Source of the DNA: Micrococcaceae bacterium RIT 802
GTDB taxonomy: Bacteria; Actinomycetota; Actinomycetes; Actinomycetales; Micrococcaceae
Assembly (NCBI GenBank): GCA_016892645.1
Contig: JAFEMX010000001.1
Span: 554,836 to 618,835 of the forward strand
Direction of reading: 5' to 3'
Length of the DNA stretch: 64,000 nt
In this document: piece by piece, positions 52,683-63,007 of the stretch
Layout of the letters: every line of letters starts with the position of its first letter
Numbering within the stretch: position 1 is the stretch's first letter
Translations under genes and position numbers: made by a program
Notes under the pieces: generated by a model
Told to the model about the DNA's origin: nothing
What the model saw: the letters and a program-made list of their open reading frames with translations, nothing else
Database searches by the model: none

Positions 52683-53222
52683 ATGGACGAGGAACTGGAC
52701 TCCACCTACAGCACGCTCGAGGGCGTGCCCTACGTCCGGCTCTTCGCCGACTACGGCGAGAGCCCGGTGTGGACGTGGGAACCCCTGGACTATGCAGAAC
52801 TGCAGCTGCCCCCGGACCTGGAAGCGCGGATGCGCGCCTGGGAGGCCGCCTGCTATGCCGATGACATCGACGAGACGTCGCACGACCAGGCTTCCCAGCG
52901 GCACCGGGCCGAGGGGATCCTGATCGCCGGCCAGCTTGCCGGGGAGCTGGGCTCGCCCCTGGCCGTGCACTACGCGTCGGCCGACCCCGCTGCCCTGGCC
53001 AGGGCCGGAGTGGACGACGTCGAAGGCCACCGGCTCTCGCTCGCGGACCCGGCGATATTCCACGTCGACACCTTCCCCGTCAGGCCGTCGGTCACGCGCG
53101 ACATCGTCTTCATGCTCCAGCACCCCTTCGAACGCCCCGACGACGCCGGGGGATCCGGAACCCTGGATGCCGATTGGAGCGACCTCGGAGACGACGACGA
53201 CTCGTCCGACGGCCCCCGCTAG
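52683..53222 (+). CDS. Hypothetical acidic protein
   Basis: A 179-residue soluble protein that I do not recognise. The N-terminus has [38 protein letters not shown], the centre has [23 protein letters not shown], and the tail is Asp/Ser-rich ([16 protein letters not shown]). No signal peptide or membrane segment. A CAGACT hexamer ends 6 nt before the ATG, close to the leaderless pattern of other genes here. It lies upstream of dxr, 49 bp away, and could be co-transcribed. Confidence 0.7.
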   Translation: MDEELDSTYSTLEGVPYVRLFADYGESPVWTWEPLDYAELQLPPDLEARMRAWEAACYADDIDETSHDQASQRHRAEGILIAGQLAGELGSPLAVHYASADPAALARAGVDDVEGHRLSLADPAIFHVDTFPVRPSVTRDIVFMLQHPFERPDDAGGSGTLDADWSDLGDDDDSSDGPR

Positions 53223-53271
53223 CACCGCATCCGGTGCACGCGGTCGGCGACCGGTGCGCGATACTGGAGGC

Positions 53272-54501
53272 ATGGAGTTCCGCGAGCCGCAGCACAGCAC
53301 ACTTCCCCTGCACGATCCCCGGCGCATCGTCCTGCTCGGGTCGACCGGATCCATCGGCACCCAGGCCATCGACGTCGCCGACCACGCCCCCGAACGCTTC
53401 CGCATCGTCGCGCTCGCCGGAGGCTCCAACCTCGAGCTGCTGGCCCGCCAGGCCGTCCACACCCGCGCCGAGGTCGTCGCGCTCGCCGACGGCGACGTGG
53501 ACGAACTGAGCCGGCGCATCCACGACCACGCAGAACTGGCAGGACACAGCGGCTACCGCCCGGAGCTGCTCCACGGCCCCACCGCGGCAGCCCGCGTCGC
53601 CGCCTACCCGGGTGCCGACGTCGTGCTCAACGGCATCACCGGCTCCATCGGCCTGGCGCCCACGCTGGCGGCGCTGAAGGCCGGTCACCTGCTGGCGCTG
53701 GCCAACAAGGAATCGCTCATCGCCGGCGGGGCCCTGGTCAAGGACGCCGCGGCCCCCGGCCAGCTCGTCCCGGTCGACTCGGAGCACTCGGCGATCGCCC
53801 AGGCCCTGCGCGCCGGAACGCCCGACGAGGTCGCCCGGCTCATCGTCACCGCTTCCGGCGGCCCGTTCCGCGGGATGACGCGCGCACAGCTGATGGACGT
53901 CACGCCCGCCCAGGCGCTGGCCCACCCGACCTGGGACATGGGCCAGGTCATCTCCACCAATTCGGCGACCATGGTCAACAAGGCGTTGGAGGTCATCGAG
54001 GCGCATCTGCTCTTCGACGTGCCGCTGGACCGCGTCGAGGCGGTGGTCCACCCGCAGTCGATGGTGCACTCCATGGTCGAGTTCATCGACGGCTCCACCA
54101 TCGCCCAGGCCTCCCCGCCGGACATGCGCCTGCCGATCGCCCTGGGGATGGGCTGGCCCGCCCGCGTGCCCGGCGCTGCCGCCGGCTGCGACTTCACCCG
54201 CGCCTCCGAGTGGACGTTCGAACCACTGGACGAGGACGCCTTCCCGGCCATCCGCCTGGCCAAGGCCGCCGCCCGCGCCTCGTCGACCCACATGGCCGTC
54301 TTCAACGCGGCGAACGAGGAGGCCGTGCACGCCTTCCATGCCGGGGCCATCCGCTTCCCCGAGATCGTCGACACCGTCGAGGCGGTGGTCCAGGCATACG
54401 ACGCCGATGCCACCTCCGGGGGCGGGCTCACCGTGGACGCGGTGCTGGCAGCCGAGGCGTGGGCACGAAAAGCGGCGCAGGATCGTTGGGGTCAGTTGTG
54501 A
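53272..54501 (+). CDS. dxr: 1-deoxy-D-xylulose 5-phosphate reductoisomerase
   Basis: A 409-residue NADPH-dependent enzyme of the MEP isoprenoid pathway. Landmarks: [18 protein letters not shown] (NADPH site), [24 protein letters not shown] (metal/substrate site), [29 protein letters not shown] and the C-terminal [15 protein letters not shown] precedes the ATG. The stop overlaps the rseP start (GTGA). ispG, a later step of the same pathway, lies 3.4 kb downstream. Confidence 0.96.
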   Translation: MEFREPQHSTLPLHDPRRIVLLGSTGSIGTQAIDVADHAPERFRIVALAGGSNLELLARQAVHTRAEVVALADGDVDELSRRIHDHAELAGHSGYRPELLHGPTAAARVAAYPGADVVLNGITGSIGLAPTLAALKAGHLLALANKESLIAGGALVKDAAAPGQLVPVDSEHSAIAQALRAGTPDEVARLIVTASGGPFRGMTRAQLMDVTPAQALAHPTWDMGQVISTNSATMVNKALEVIEAHLLFDVPLDRVEAVVHPQSMVHSMVEFIDGSTIAQASPPDMRLPIALGMGWPARVPGAAAGCDFTRASEWTFEPLDEDAFPAIRLAKAAARASSTHMAVFNAANEEAVHAFHAGAIRFPEIVDTVEAVVQAYDADATSGGGLTVDAVLAAEAWARKAAQDRWGQL

Positions 54502-55865
54502 CAGTTCTCCTCTTCATCGCCGGCGTGCTGATCCTCGCGGTCGGCGTCGCCGTGTCCATTGCCCTGCACGAGGTCGGCCACCTGGTCCCGGCCAAGGCCT
54601 TCGGCGTGCGCGTGCCGCAGTACATGATCGGCTTCGGCAAGACGCTGTTCTCCCGCAAGCGCGGCGAAACCGAATACGGGCTCAAGGCCATCCCGCTGGG
54701 GGGCTACATCTCGATGATCGGGATGTACCCGCCCTCGGCCGCCACCGACGTGGACGGCAAGGTCAAGGCCTCCAGCACCGGCATGTTCACCCAGATGGCC
54801 GACGAGGCGCGCAAGGCCGCCGCCGAACAGCTGCAACCCGGCGACGAGCACCGCATGTTCTACAAGCTGCCGGTGTACCGGCGCGTGATCATCATGCTCG
54901 GCGGCCCGTTCATGAACCTGGTCATCGCGTTCGTGCTCTTCGCCGTCCTGCTCTCCGGGTTCGGGACGGTCCAGTCCACCACCAACGTCACCGAGGTCTA
55001 CCAGTGCGTGGTCAGCCAGGCGGACCAGAAGGCCCGCGGCGGCGACGACGCGGCCACCAACTGCCAACCGGGGGACCCGAAGGCCCCGGCCTACGCGGCG
55101 GGCCTGCGCCCCGGGGACCGGATCACCTCCTTCAACGGGCACGACGTGCGCGAATACCAGTGGGATGAGCTGACCACCCTGATCCGCGCCTCCGCCGGCA
55201 GCTCCTCGACCATGACCTACCTGCGCGACGGCACCGAACACACCACGAGCATCACCCCGATGCTCACCCAGCGCCCCGAGCTGGACATCAACGGCCGCGC
55301 CAAGACCGATGCGAACGGCAACACCGAACTGGTCAACGTCGGCTTCGTCGGCATGGGGTCCGAGCTCAAGCAGATGACCGTCCCGCTGAGCGAGGTGCCC
55401 GGTGCCGTCGGCGAGAACGTGCGGGCCGTGGCCGGGATCGTCATCGACCTGCCCGCCCGCCTGGTCGCCGTCGGGAAGGCGGCCTTCTCCGACGCGCCCC
55501 GCGACCCGAACGGACCCATGTCGGTCGTCGGCGTCGGCCGGATCGCCGGCGAGGTCAGCGCCATGGACGAGATCCCGCTCAAGGACCGCTTCGCCACCCT
55601 CATCGGCCTGGTCGGCAGCCTGAACATCGCCCTGTTCGTCTTCAACCTCATCCCCCTGCTGCCGCTGGACGGCGGCCACGTGGCCGGCGCCCTGTGGGAG
55701 GGGCTGCGCCGCATGGCCGCCAAGATCTTCAGGCGGCGCGACCCCGGCCCCGTGGACATCGCCAAGCTCATGCCGCTGACCTATGTGGTGGCCGTGCTGA
55801 TGCTGGGCATGGGTGCCCTGCTGATCTACGCCGACATCGTCAAACCGGTCAATATCTTTGGTTGA
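54498..55865 (+). CDS. rseP: Site-2 membrane metalloprotease (M50B)
   Basis: 455 residues. The zinc site is HEVGH (H24, E25, H28) in the first transmembrane helix; a [27 protein letters not shown] segment follows. There is one PDZ domain in the middle ([24 protein letters not shown]), and the last helices contain [12 protein letters not shown], with the third zinc ligand. It performs intramembrane cleavage of anti-sigma factors or envelope proteins, as Rip1 does in mycobacteria. GTG start overlaps dxr; its 3' end overlaps the lipoprotein gene by 8 bp. Confidence 0.95.
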   Translation: MTVLLFIAGVLILAVGVAVSIALHEVGHLVPAKAFGVRVPQYMIGFGKTLFSRKRGETEYGLKAIPLGGYISMIGMYPPSAATDVDGKVKASSTGMFTQMADEARKAAAEQLQPGDEHRMFYKLPVYRRVIIMLGGPFMNLVIAFVLFAVLLSGFGTVQSTTNVTEVYQCVVSQADQKARGGDDAATNCQPGDPKAPAYAAGLRPGDRITSFNGHDVREYQWDELTTLIRASAGSSSTMTYLRDGTEHTTSITPMLTQRPELDINGRAKTDANGNTELVNVGFVGMGSELKQMTVPLSEVPGAVGENVRAVAGIVIDLPARLVAVGKAAFSDAPRDPNGPMSVVGVGRIAGEVSAMDEIPLKDRFATLIGLVGSLNIALFVFNLIPLLPLDGGHVAGALWEGLRRMAAKIFRRRDPGPVDIAKLMPLTYVVAVLMLGMGALLIYADIVKPVNIFG

Positions 55866-57453
55866 CGCCCCCGCCCCCCGCATCGTGACCGCGACGGCAG
55901 CCGCCGGCCTCGCGGTCGCCCTGGCGCTGTCCGGCTGCACCGGCACCGGGCCCGCGGACCCGTCCTCCCCGGGCACGACGGCGGCGACCTCCTCCTCCGC
56001 CAACCGCGCCGAGGTGCGCCTCACCCGGACGGATCCGGGCCTCCGCAGCATCGGGGGCCGGGCCGGGGCCCTGGCCATCGCCGCCAGCCGCGCCTTCTTC
56101 GCGCACTCTCCCGCCGTCGTCGTCCTCGATGACGGCGACGCGCACGCCGCGGCCGCTCGGGCCCGGGACCTCGGAATCCCGTTGTTGCTGGCACCGGGCA
56201 CCGCACCACAGGCCGGCGCCGTGACTGCCGAACTCGACCGGCTCGGAGCCACCACGGTGATCCGCTACGGTGCCCCGCCGGACGGTGCGGACAAGGACTC
56301 GGATCCGGCCTCCGGCACGGCGTCCGACGCCGCGGCCGCGCCGTCCTTCGGTTCCCACGTGGAGGTGGTCGATGGCGCCGATCCGGCGGCCGAGATCCCG
56401 GATGTGGCCGCTGCGGCGCCCGCGGGGCCGACGGCGGCGGTCGCCGTGAAGGGACACGACGACGCCGGTACCCGCGCCGCCCTGGCCACCGCCCGGGCCG
56501 CGGGGGCCACCGTGCACACCATGGCCTCGGCGGATCCCCGCGGCGACGCCGAACGCGGCTTCTTCCGCCGGCACGCCGACGCGGCCCTCTTCGCCGTCGG
56601 TGCAGGCTTCGGGCCCGCGAAGGAGTTCGCGGCCCTGGCCCTGACGGCCGCCACCGGCCCCGAGCTGCCCGGCGGCGGGCAGATCGTGTTCCCCGACCGG
56701 CGCATGGTCGCCCTCTATGGGACACCCGGCACCGCGTCGCTGGGCCTGCTGGGGGAGCAGGGCGTCGACGCGTCCATCAAGCGGGCCAAGAAGTTCGCCG
56801 CCAGGTACCAGCCCTACAGCAGGCAGCAGGTCCAACCGGCCTTCGAGATCATCGCGACCGTGGCGTCGGCGTCCGCCGGCAAGGACCGGACGTACTCGTC
56901 CTACGTTCCCGTGGGCACGATCGAAACCTGGGTCAAGGCCGCCCGCACGGCTGGGGTCTACGTGGTGCTGGACCTGCAACCGGGACGCAACGACTTCCTC
57001 ACCCAGGCCAAGCACTACCAGAAACTGCTGGAGTACCCGAACGTCGGCCTGGCCTACGATCCGGAGTGGCGGCTGAAACCGGGCCAACGCCACATGGCCC
57101 AGATCGGCTCGGTCGACGCCGCCGAAATCAACCGGACCAACGACTGGCTGGCCGCCCTCACCCGCAAGCACCGGCTGCCGCAGAAGGTCGTGATCCTGCA
57201 CCAGTTCCAGCGCGGGATGATCCGCGACCGTGCGGACCTGGACACCTCGCATCCCGAACTCGCACTGGTCCTGCACGCCGACGGCAACGGCACCCCCGGC
57301 CAGAAGATGGCCACCTGGGACAACCTGCGCCGTGACCTGCCCCGCGGCATCCGGATGGCCTGGAAGAACTTCATCGACGAGGACTCCCCGACGTTCACAC
57401 CGAAGCAGACGTTCGGCATCGACCCGAAACCGTGGTTCGTCTCGTACCAGTAG
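55858..57453 (+). CDS. Large lipoprotein with CWB2-like and barrel-like parts
   Basis: 531 residues, not a family I can name. Lipobox LSGC after an Ala-rich signal. Residues about 65-150 resemble a cell-wall-binding repeat 2 unit (ALAIAASRAFFAHSPAVVVL ... LGIPLLLAPGTAPQ ... LDRLGATTVIRYG). The C-terminal half (about 300-531) looks like a beta/alpha barrel with conserved-looking acidic sites: D372 in LDLQPG, D401 and E403 in YDPEW, H448 in HQF and D475 in HADGNG. A hydrolase role is an inference. TTG 55858 overlaps rseP by 8 bp; a GTG at 55885 is an alternative that keeps the lipobox. Confidence 0.78.
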   Translation: MVDAPAPRIVTATAAAGLAVALALSGCTGTGPADPSSPGTTAATSSSANRAEVRLTRTDPGLRSIGGRAGALAIAASRAFFAHSPAVVVLDDGDAHAAAARARDLGIPLLLAPGTAPQAGAVTAELDRLGATTVIRYGAPPDGADKDSDPASGTASDAAAAPSFGSHVEVVDGADPAAEIPDVAAAAPAGPTAAVAVKGHDDAGTRAALATARAAGATVHTMASADPRGDAERGFFRRHADAALFAVGAGFGPAKEFAALALTAATGPELPGGGQIVFPDRRMVALYGTPGTASLGLLGEQGVDASIKRAKKFAARYQPYSRQQVQPAFEIIATVASASAGKDRTYSSYVPVGTIETWVKAARTAGVYVVLDLQPGRNDFLTQAKHYQKLLEYPNVGLAYDPEWRLKPGQRHMAQIGSVDAAEINRTNDWLAALTRKHRLPQKVVILHQFQRGMIRDRADLDTSHPELALVLHADGNGTPGQKMATWDNLRRDLPRGIRMAWKNFIDEDSPTFTPKQTFGIDPKPWFVSYQ

Positions 57454-57481
57454 CCCGTGACGGGGTGGCCCGATCGGACCG

Positions 57482-57487
57482 TACACT
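57482..57487 (+). promoter_or_regulatory. -10 element before the YciI gene
   Basis: TACACT ends 6 nt before the ATG; TGACGG 18 bp upstream is a weak -35. Predicts a leaderless mRNA. Confidence 0.4.
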
Positions 57488-57493
57488 GGGCGC

Positions 57494-57784
57494 ATGACGA
57501 TCATTGCCGTGGAATACGTATACGCCGCCGACTCCGAGACCGCCCGCGACGAGCACCGTCCGGCCCACCGAGCCTTCCTGGGCGGGCTGTCCGGCGACTT
57601 CACCCTGGTGGCCTCCGGCCCCTATGTCGATGGTTCCGGCGCCCTGCTGCTCATCAAGGCCGCATCCGAGCAGGCGGTGGCCGAGAAGCTCGGCGAGGAC
57701 CCGTTCAACGCCAACGGGCTGGTCTCGGCGGTGCGCCTGACCGCGTGGAGCCCCGTCACCGGTGAGCTCTCTCACCACGCCTGA
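57494..57784 (+). CDS. YciI-family protein
   Basis: A 96-residue ferredoxin-like (dimeric alpha/beta barrel) domain: VEYVYAADSETARDEHRPAHRAFLGGL, VASGPYVDGSGALLLIKAASEQAVAEKLGEDPF. The RPAHRAFL and DPF motifs are the typical YciI pocket. The family includes dehalogenase-like and sensor-type members, so function is open. It sits between the lipoprotein gene and ispG. Confidence 0.88.
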   Translation: MTIIAVEYVYAADSETARDEHRPAHRAFLGGLSGDFTLVASGPYVDGSGALLLIKAASEQAVAEKLGEDPFNANGLVSAVRLTAWSPVTGELSHHA

Positions 57785-57865
57785 AACCGTCCCGGCCCCC
57801 GAAGTCCCCGCATCAGGGGGATAATGGGGACGGACGAACCACCACCTGAATACCCGGAGGATAAT

Positions 57866-59026
57866 TTGACCTCGGTCAGCCTTGGAATGCCAGCCGCACC
57901 ACCACCGGTGTTGGCCCCGCGGCGGAAAACCCGCCAAATCAAGGTCGGATCGGTGGGCGTCGGCTCCGAATCCCCGATCAGCGTGCAGTCGATGACCACC
58001 ACGCCGACCACCGACATCAACGCCACCCTGCAGCAGATCGCCGAGCTCACCGCCTCCGGCTGCGACATCGTGCGCGTGGCCTGCCCCTCGGCCGACGACG
58101 CCGAGGCCCTGCCGATCATCGCGAAGAAATCGCAGATCCCCGTCATCGCCGACATCCACTTCCAGCCGAAGTACGTCTTCGCCGCGATCGAGGCCGGCTG
58201 CGCCGCGGTGCGCGTGAACCCCGGGAACATCCGCAAGTTCGACGACCAGGTCAAGGAGATCGCCCAGGCGGCGAAGGACCACGGCACGTCCCTGCGCATC
58301 GGCGTCAACGCCGGCTCGCTGCACCCGGACCTGATGAAGAAGTACGGCAAGGCCACCCCGGAGGCACTGGTCGAATCCGCGGTCTGGGAGGCGTCCCTGT
58401 TCGAGGAGCACGACTTCCACGACTTCAAGATCTCCGTCAAGCACAACGACCCGGTCATCATGGTCGCCGCCTACGAGCTGCTCGCAGCCCGCGGCGACTG
58501 GCCGCTGCACCTGGGCGTGACCGAGGCCGGCCCCGCCTTCCAGGGCACCATCAAGTCGGCCACCGCCTTCGGTGCGCTGCTCTCGAAGGGCATCGGCGAC
58601 ACGATCCGCGTCTCCCTCTCCGCCCCGCCGGTGGAGGAGATCAAGGTCGGCAACCAGATCCTGCAGTCGCTGAACCTGCGCCCGCGCAAGCTCGAGATCG
58701 TCTCCTGCCCGTCCTGCGGCCGCGCCCAGGTCGACGTGTACACGCTCGCCGACCAGGTCACCGCCGGGTTGGAGGGCATGGAGGTCCCGCTGCGCGTGGC
58801 CGTCATGGGCTGTGTCGTCAACGGCCCCGGCGAGGCCCGCGAGGCCGACCTCGGCGTCGCGTCCGGCAACGGCAAGGGCCAGATCTTCGTCAAGGGCGAG
58901 GTCATCAAGACCGTGCCCGAGGACCAGATCGTCGAAACGCTGATCGAAGAGGCGATGCGCATCGCCGAGTCCATGGAGGCACCCGAGGACGGCGCCGCAG
59001 CCGCTCCGACCGTGTCGGTGTCCTGA
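57866..59026 (+). CDS. ispG: 4-hydroxy-3-methylbut-2-en-1-yl diphosphate synthase (flavodoxin)
   Basis: A 386-residue iron-sulfur enzyme of the MEP pathway. The TIM barrel ([59 protein letters not shown]) is followed by the 4Fe-4S domain with C281 and C284 in CPSCGR and C316 in [12 protein letters not shown] chose TTG 57866 because GGAGG stands six bases upstream and [21 protein letters not shown] is the expected actinobacterial N-terminus. A GATAAT at 57820-57825 may be its -10. Confidence 0.96.
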   Translation: MTSVSLGMPAAPPPVLAPRRKTRQIKVGSVGVGSESPISVQSMTTTPTTDINATLQQIAELTASGCDIVRVACPSADDAEALPIIAKKSQIPVIADIHFQPKYVFAAIEAGCAAVRVNPGNIRKFDDQVKEIAQAAKDHGTSLRIGVNAGSLHPDLMKKYGKATPEALVESAVWEASLFEEHDFHDFKISVKHNDPVIMVAAYELLAARGDWPLHLGVTEAGPAFQGTIKSATAFGALLSKGIGDTIRVSLSAPPVEEIKVGNQILQSLNLRPRKLEIVSCPSCGRAQVDVYTLADQVTAGLEGMEVPLRVAVMGCVVNGPGEAREADLGVASGNGKGQIFVKGEVIKTVPEDQIVETLIEEAMRIAESMEAPEDGAAAAPTVSVS

Positions 59027-59192
59027 CCCGGGACACCCCGCCCCACCACCTCCAACCGCCGGCCCGGACCCGGGTGCGCCGCCCCGCCCGGCGTCGCATC
59101 CACCGGGCCGGCGTCATGCGGTTTCGCACGGGCACGGATTCTGCGAGACTTTGCCCTAGGACGCCACCGCGTCGCGACGGGAAGGGGAGACG

Positions 59193-60104
59193 ATGTCCAG
59201 GATCCTCTCCCGTGCCGTCCCGTGGTTTCCGACCGCCACCGCCCGCTACAGCGGCGGCGAGGAACTCGTCGACACCGTCCGCGTGCTCGCCGCCGACGAC
59301 ACCGCGGCGCTGCGCGGCCTGGTCGCCCGCGACCCGGTGGTCAACATCTTCATGGATGCCCAACTCGAGGCCACCGGCACCGCGGCACCCACCGCCGGTG
59401 GATCGCTGGTCCTGGGCCGGTTCGACGGCGGCGAACTCACCAGCGCGTTGTGGGTCGGGGCCAACCTGGTCCCGGTGCAGGTCGGGGCCGGCGACGCCGT
59501 CGCCTTCGCGACCGCGGTACTCTGCCTGCACCGCACCTTCTCCTCGATCTTCGGCCCGGCAGACGCCGTCGTGCCTCTGTGGGATTCCCTGCGTCCCGAG
59601 TGCGGCCAGCAGGCCTTCGACGTGAGGGCCCACCAGCCCCTGATGGTCCTGGGCCACCAGCCCGCCATCCTCCCCTCCACCCGCGTCAGGCGCACCACCG
59701 CCCAGGATTACGACGCCGTCCTGCCGGCCTGCGCGGCCATGTTCCAGGAGGAACTGGGCTACTCGCCGCTGGATTCCGGTGGCTCCTTCTACCGTTCGCG
59801 CGTTCGGACCCTGATCCACCAGGGCCATTCCTTCGTCGATACCGCAGCCGACGGCAGCATCCGCTTCAAGGCGGAGCTCGGTACCGTCTCACGGCACGCC
59901 ACCCAGATCCAGGGCGTCTGGGTCGCCCCGGCCCACCGCGGGGAAGGCATCGCGGCACCGGCCATGGCCGCCGTCGCCGGGTCCGCCCTCGCGCTGGCAC
60001 CGGTGACCAGCCTGTACGTCAACGACTACAACCGCCCGGCCCTGGCCACCTACCGCCGGGTCGGCTTCGAACAGGTCGGGGAGTTCGCCACCGTCCTGTT
60101 CTGA
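59193..60104 (+). CDS. GNAT protein with DUF4081 domain
   Basis: 303 residues. The N-terminal DUF4081 part (DTAALRGLVARDPVVNIFMDAQLEATG, then GGELTSALWVGANLVPV) precedes a C-terminal GNAT domain (FKAELGTVSRHATQIQGVWVAPAHRGEGIAAPAMAAV, then SLYVNDYNRPALATYRRVGFEQVGEFATVLF). The HRGEGIA loop binds CoA. GGGGAGA before the ATG. In many actinobacteria this gene lies between ispG and proS, as here, but its substrate is unknown. Confidence 0.9.
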   Translation: MSRILSRAVPWFPTATARYSGGEELVDTVRVLAADDTAALRGLVARDPVVNIFMDAQLEATGTAAPTAGGSLVLGRFDGGELTSALWVGANLVPVQVGAGDAVAFATAVLCLHRTFSSIFGPADAVVPLWDSLRPECGQQAFDVRAHQPLMVLGHQPAILPSTRVRRTTAQDYDAVLPACAAMFQEELGYSPLDSGGSFYRSRVRTLIHQGHSFVDTAADGSIRFKAELGTVSRHATQIQGVWVAPAHRGEGIAAPAMAAVAGSALALAPVTSLYVNDYNRPALATYRRVGFEQVGEFATVLF

Positions 60105-60122
60105 TCGGCGAAACCCTGGCCC

Positions 60123-60140
60123 GCATCCGCCCACGGATGC
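60123..60140 (+). terminator. Short hairpin after the DUF4081 gene
   Basis: A perfect 7-bp stem GCATCCG/CGGATGC with a CCCA loop. Weak; no T-tract. Confidence 0.4.
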
Positions 60141-60214
60141 ACCGGATTCGCTAGGGTGGAGGCAGAACAACCGGCACCGACGGCGCCGGAACCGACCGGC
60201 ACGACGGGGGAACC

Positions 60215-61063
60215 ATGGGCAGCGCACCGGCGCACCGCCACCCCACTGGCGCCCCGCGGCCGCAGACTCCGGCCTCCCGCCGCCGGGTCACCGCGACCCT
60301 GCTGCTCGTGGTGCCGCTGGCCCTGACGGCCTGCACCGGCACCGACGAACCCGAACCCGGCCAGCCCGGCACCACCGCGCCCCCCGCGAGCACCCAGGCA
60401 CCGCCGTCGTCCTCGGAAACCTCCACCGGGCCGACGGGAAGCCCCACGGCGCCGCCGTTGACCGGCCCGCTGCCCTCATTCACCGCGGAGGAACTCGCGG
60501 CAGCCGCCAGCGAGGTCGCCGGGGACCACCCCGGATCACGGGTGCGCACGGCCGAGGAGATCTCGTCCCTGGCCGAATCGGGGCGGAAGCTGCTCGACGA
60601 CATGGACGTCACCCCGCCGAAGTGCGCGCCGTTCATGGACAACCAGGACGCCACCCTGCCGGCCAGTGCGGCCATCGCCTCGGTGACGATCCCGGGAGGG
60701 ACCCTGGAAAGCGAAACCTCGATCAGCCTGGCCGCCTACCCGGAGCCCGGGGACGCCGCCGAGGCGGTCTCCCGCACCACCGGGCTGCTGCGCAGCTGCG
60801 GGACCTTCACCCTCCAACTCGGCAGCACCGAGGGCACCGCAACGCTGCGGGGCGGGAAGGCCCACAGCGACGCCGAGACCACGGCCTCCTACTGGATGGA
60901 CGTGGCCGCCGGCGAGCAGAGCGTGGCCAGCTACACCGTCTCGGGCAGCGACGGGGCCGTCGTCGTCTCGGTCACCACGCGGGATGACCAGGAGGGCGAC
61001 ATCGTCCCGGAGGACGTCGCGGCCACCCTGGACGAGGCGCTCACCGCCCTGCGGACCCAGTAG
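60215..61063 (+). CDS. Hypothetical lipoprotein
   Basis: 282 residues, family not recognised. Arg-rich N-region, hydrophobic core and lipobox LTAC (C40) are followed by a 45-residue Thr/Pro/Ser linker and a globular domain (about 90-282). The domain contains PPKCAPFMDNQDATLPASAAIASV and a second Cys in LLRSCGTFTL, possibly a disulfide, and resembles the PknH sensor/LpqN-type extracellular domains of actinobacteria in pattern only. A TAGGGT -10-like hexamer lies at 60152-60157. Upstream of proS but with its own gap of 132 bp. Confidence 0.8.
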   Translation: MGSAPAHRHPTGAPRPQTPASRRRVTATLLLVVPLALTACTGTDEPEPGQPGTTAPPASTQAPPSSSETSTGPTGSPTAPPLTGPLPSFTAEELAAAASEVAGDHPGSRVRTAEEISSLAESGRKLLDDMDVTPPKCAPFMDNQDATLPASAAIASVTIPGGTLESETSISLAAYPEPGDAAEAVSRTTGLLRSCGTFTLQLGSTEGTATLRGGKAHSDAETTASYWMDVAAGEQSVASYTVSGSDGAVVVSVTTRDDQEGDIVPEDVAATLDEALTALRTQ

Positions 61064-61195
61064 GCCCACGCCGCGCCCGGGCGCCGGAGGGTGACGTGTT
61101 CGGCCCTTCGCCGGGCAGCGGGTAAATTGGAACCGTCCCGACACGGACATCATCCCCACGACCAGCGGCGAAGCCCGCGGAAACGGACAGCAAGC

Positions 61196-62995
61196 GTGGT
61201 CCTGCGACTTTCCACCATGTTCCTGCGCACCCTGCGCGAAGACCCGGTTGACGCCGAGGTCGCCAGCCACAAGCTGCTGGTACGGGCCGGCTACATCCGC
61301 CGCGCCGCACCGGGCATCTACACCTGGCTGCCACTGGGCCTGCGCGTGCTGGCCAAGGTCGAGGCGATCGTCCGCGAGGAGATGAACGCCATCGGCGGCC
61401 AGGAAGTGCACTTCCCGGCACTGCTGCCGCGCGAACCCTACGAGACGACCGGCCGGTGGACCGAATACGGGGAGGGCCTGTTCCGGCTGAAGGACCGCAA
61501 GGACGCCGACTACCTGCTGGCGCCGACCCACGAGGAGATGTTCACCCTCCTGGTGAAGGACCTGTACAACTCGTACAAGGACCTGCCGGTGTACCTCTAC
61601 CAGATCCAGAACAAGTACCGCGACGAGGCACGCCCCCGGGCGGGCCTGCTGCGCGGACGCGAATTCATCATGAAGGACTCCTACTCCTTCGACATCGACG
61701 ACGCCGGGCTGGATGCCGCCTACGCCAAGCACCGCGAGGCCTACCTGAACATCTTCGCCCGGCTGGGCCTGGAGGTCCTGCCGGTGAAGGCGACCGCCGG
61801 GGCCATGGGCGGCTCCAAATCCGAGGAGTTCCTGCACCCGACGGCCGTCGGCGAGGACACGTTCGTGCGTTCGGCCGGAGGATATGCCGCCAACGTCGAG
61901 GCCGTGACGACCGTCGTGCCCGCCGACATCGACTACTCCGCGCTGCCTTCCCTGGACGTCAAGGACACCCCGGACACCCCGACCATCGACACGCTGGTCG
62001 AGGTCGCCAACCGCGTCGCCCCGAAGGCCGACGGCGCCTGGACCGCGATCGACACCCTGAAGAACGTGGTCCTGGCCGCGAAGCTGCCCACCGGCGAACG
62101 CCGCCTGGTGGCGATCGGCCTGCCCGGCGACCGTGCCGTGGACCTCAAGCGCGTCGAGGCCAACATCGCCGGACACCTCGAGATCGGCGGCGAAGTCGAG
62201 ATCGAGGCGGCCACCGAGGACGACCTCAGGAAGAACCCCGGCCTCGTCAAGGGCTACATCGGCCCCGGCAACGGACTGGACCAGGCCGTGCTCGGCACCG
62301 AGGCATCCACCGGGATCCTCTACCTCGTCGATCCACGCGTCGTCGCCGGTACCTCCTGGATCACCGGGGCCAACGAACCGGGCCGCCACGTCTTCGGCCT
62401 GGTCGCCGGGCGCGACTTCACCTGGGACGGCACCATCGAATGCGTCGAGGTCCGCGAAGGCGATCCCGCCCCCGACGGATCCGGGCCGCTGGAAACGGCG
62501 CGCGGCATCGAGATGGGCCACATCTTCCAGCTCGGACGCAAGTACGCCGAGGCGCTCGAACTGAAGGTCCTGGACCAGAACGGCAAGCTCGTCACGGTCA
62601 CCATGGGTTCCTACGGCATCGGCGTCACCCGCGCTGTCGCGGCCCTGGCCGAGTCCAACCATGATGACCGGGGCCTGATGTGGCCGCGCAACGTGGCACC
62701 GGCCGACGTGCACCTCATGGTCACCGGCAAGGGGGCGGATCTGTTCGAGGAAGCCGAACGGATCGCCGCGGCGCTGGACTCCCAGGGCATCGAGGTGATC
62801 TTCGACGACCGTCCGAAGGTTTCGGCGGGCGTGAAGTTCGGCGACGCCGAACTCGTCGGCGTGCCCACGATCGCCGTCGTCGGCCGCGGGCTGGCCGAAG
62901 GGCTCATCGAGGTCAAGGACCGGGCCAGCGGATCGGCCGAAAACGTTCCCGTGGCCGACGTGGTGGACTACCTCGTCCGCGCGGTCCGCGGCTAG
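61196..62995 (+). CDS. proS: Proline--tRNA ligase
   Basis: A 599-residue class II synthetase of the bacterial type with an INS editing domain. Order: motif 1 region ([24 protein letters not shown]), motif 2 ([28 protein letters not shown]), the insertion (about 225-395, with [14 protein letters not shown]), motif 3 ([15 protein letters not shown]) and the anticodon-binding domain ([10 protein letters not shown] ... [23 protein letters not shown]). GTG 61196 gives [16 protein letters not shown], the usual start. No obvious Shine-Dalgarno; TAAATT at 61123-61128 may be the -10. No T-box was recognised. Confidence 0.96.
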   Translation: MVLRLSTMFLRTLREDPVDAEVASHKLLVRAGYIRRAAPGIYTWLPLGLRVLAKVEAIVREEMNAIGGQEVHFPALLPREPYETTGRWTEYGEGLFRLKDRKDADYLLAPTHEEMFTLLVKDLYNSYKDLPVYLYQIQNKYRDEARPRAGLLRGREFIMKDSYSFDIDDAGLDAAYAKHREAYLNIFARLGLEVLPVKATAGAMGGSKSEEFLHPTAVGEDTFVRSAGGYAANVEAVTTVVPADIDYSALPSLDVKDTPDTPTIDTLVEVANRVAPKADGAWTAIDTLKNVVLAAKLPTGERRLVAIGLPGDRAVDLKRVEANIAGHLEIGGEVEIEAATEDDLRKNPGLVKGYIGPGNGLDQAVLGTEASTGILYLVDPRVVAGTSWITGANEPGRHVFGLVAGRDFTWDGTIECVEVREGDPAPDGSGPLETARGIEMGHIFQLGRKYAEALELKVLDQNGKLVTVTMGSYGIGVTRAVAALAESNHDDRGLMWPRNVAPADVHLMVTGKGADLFEEAERIAAALDSQGIEVIFDDRPKVSAGVKFGDAELVGVPTIAVVGRGLAEGLIEVKDRASGSAENVPVADVVDYLVRAVRG

Positions 62996-63007
62996 CACCG
63001 GGTCTCC

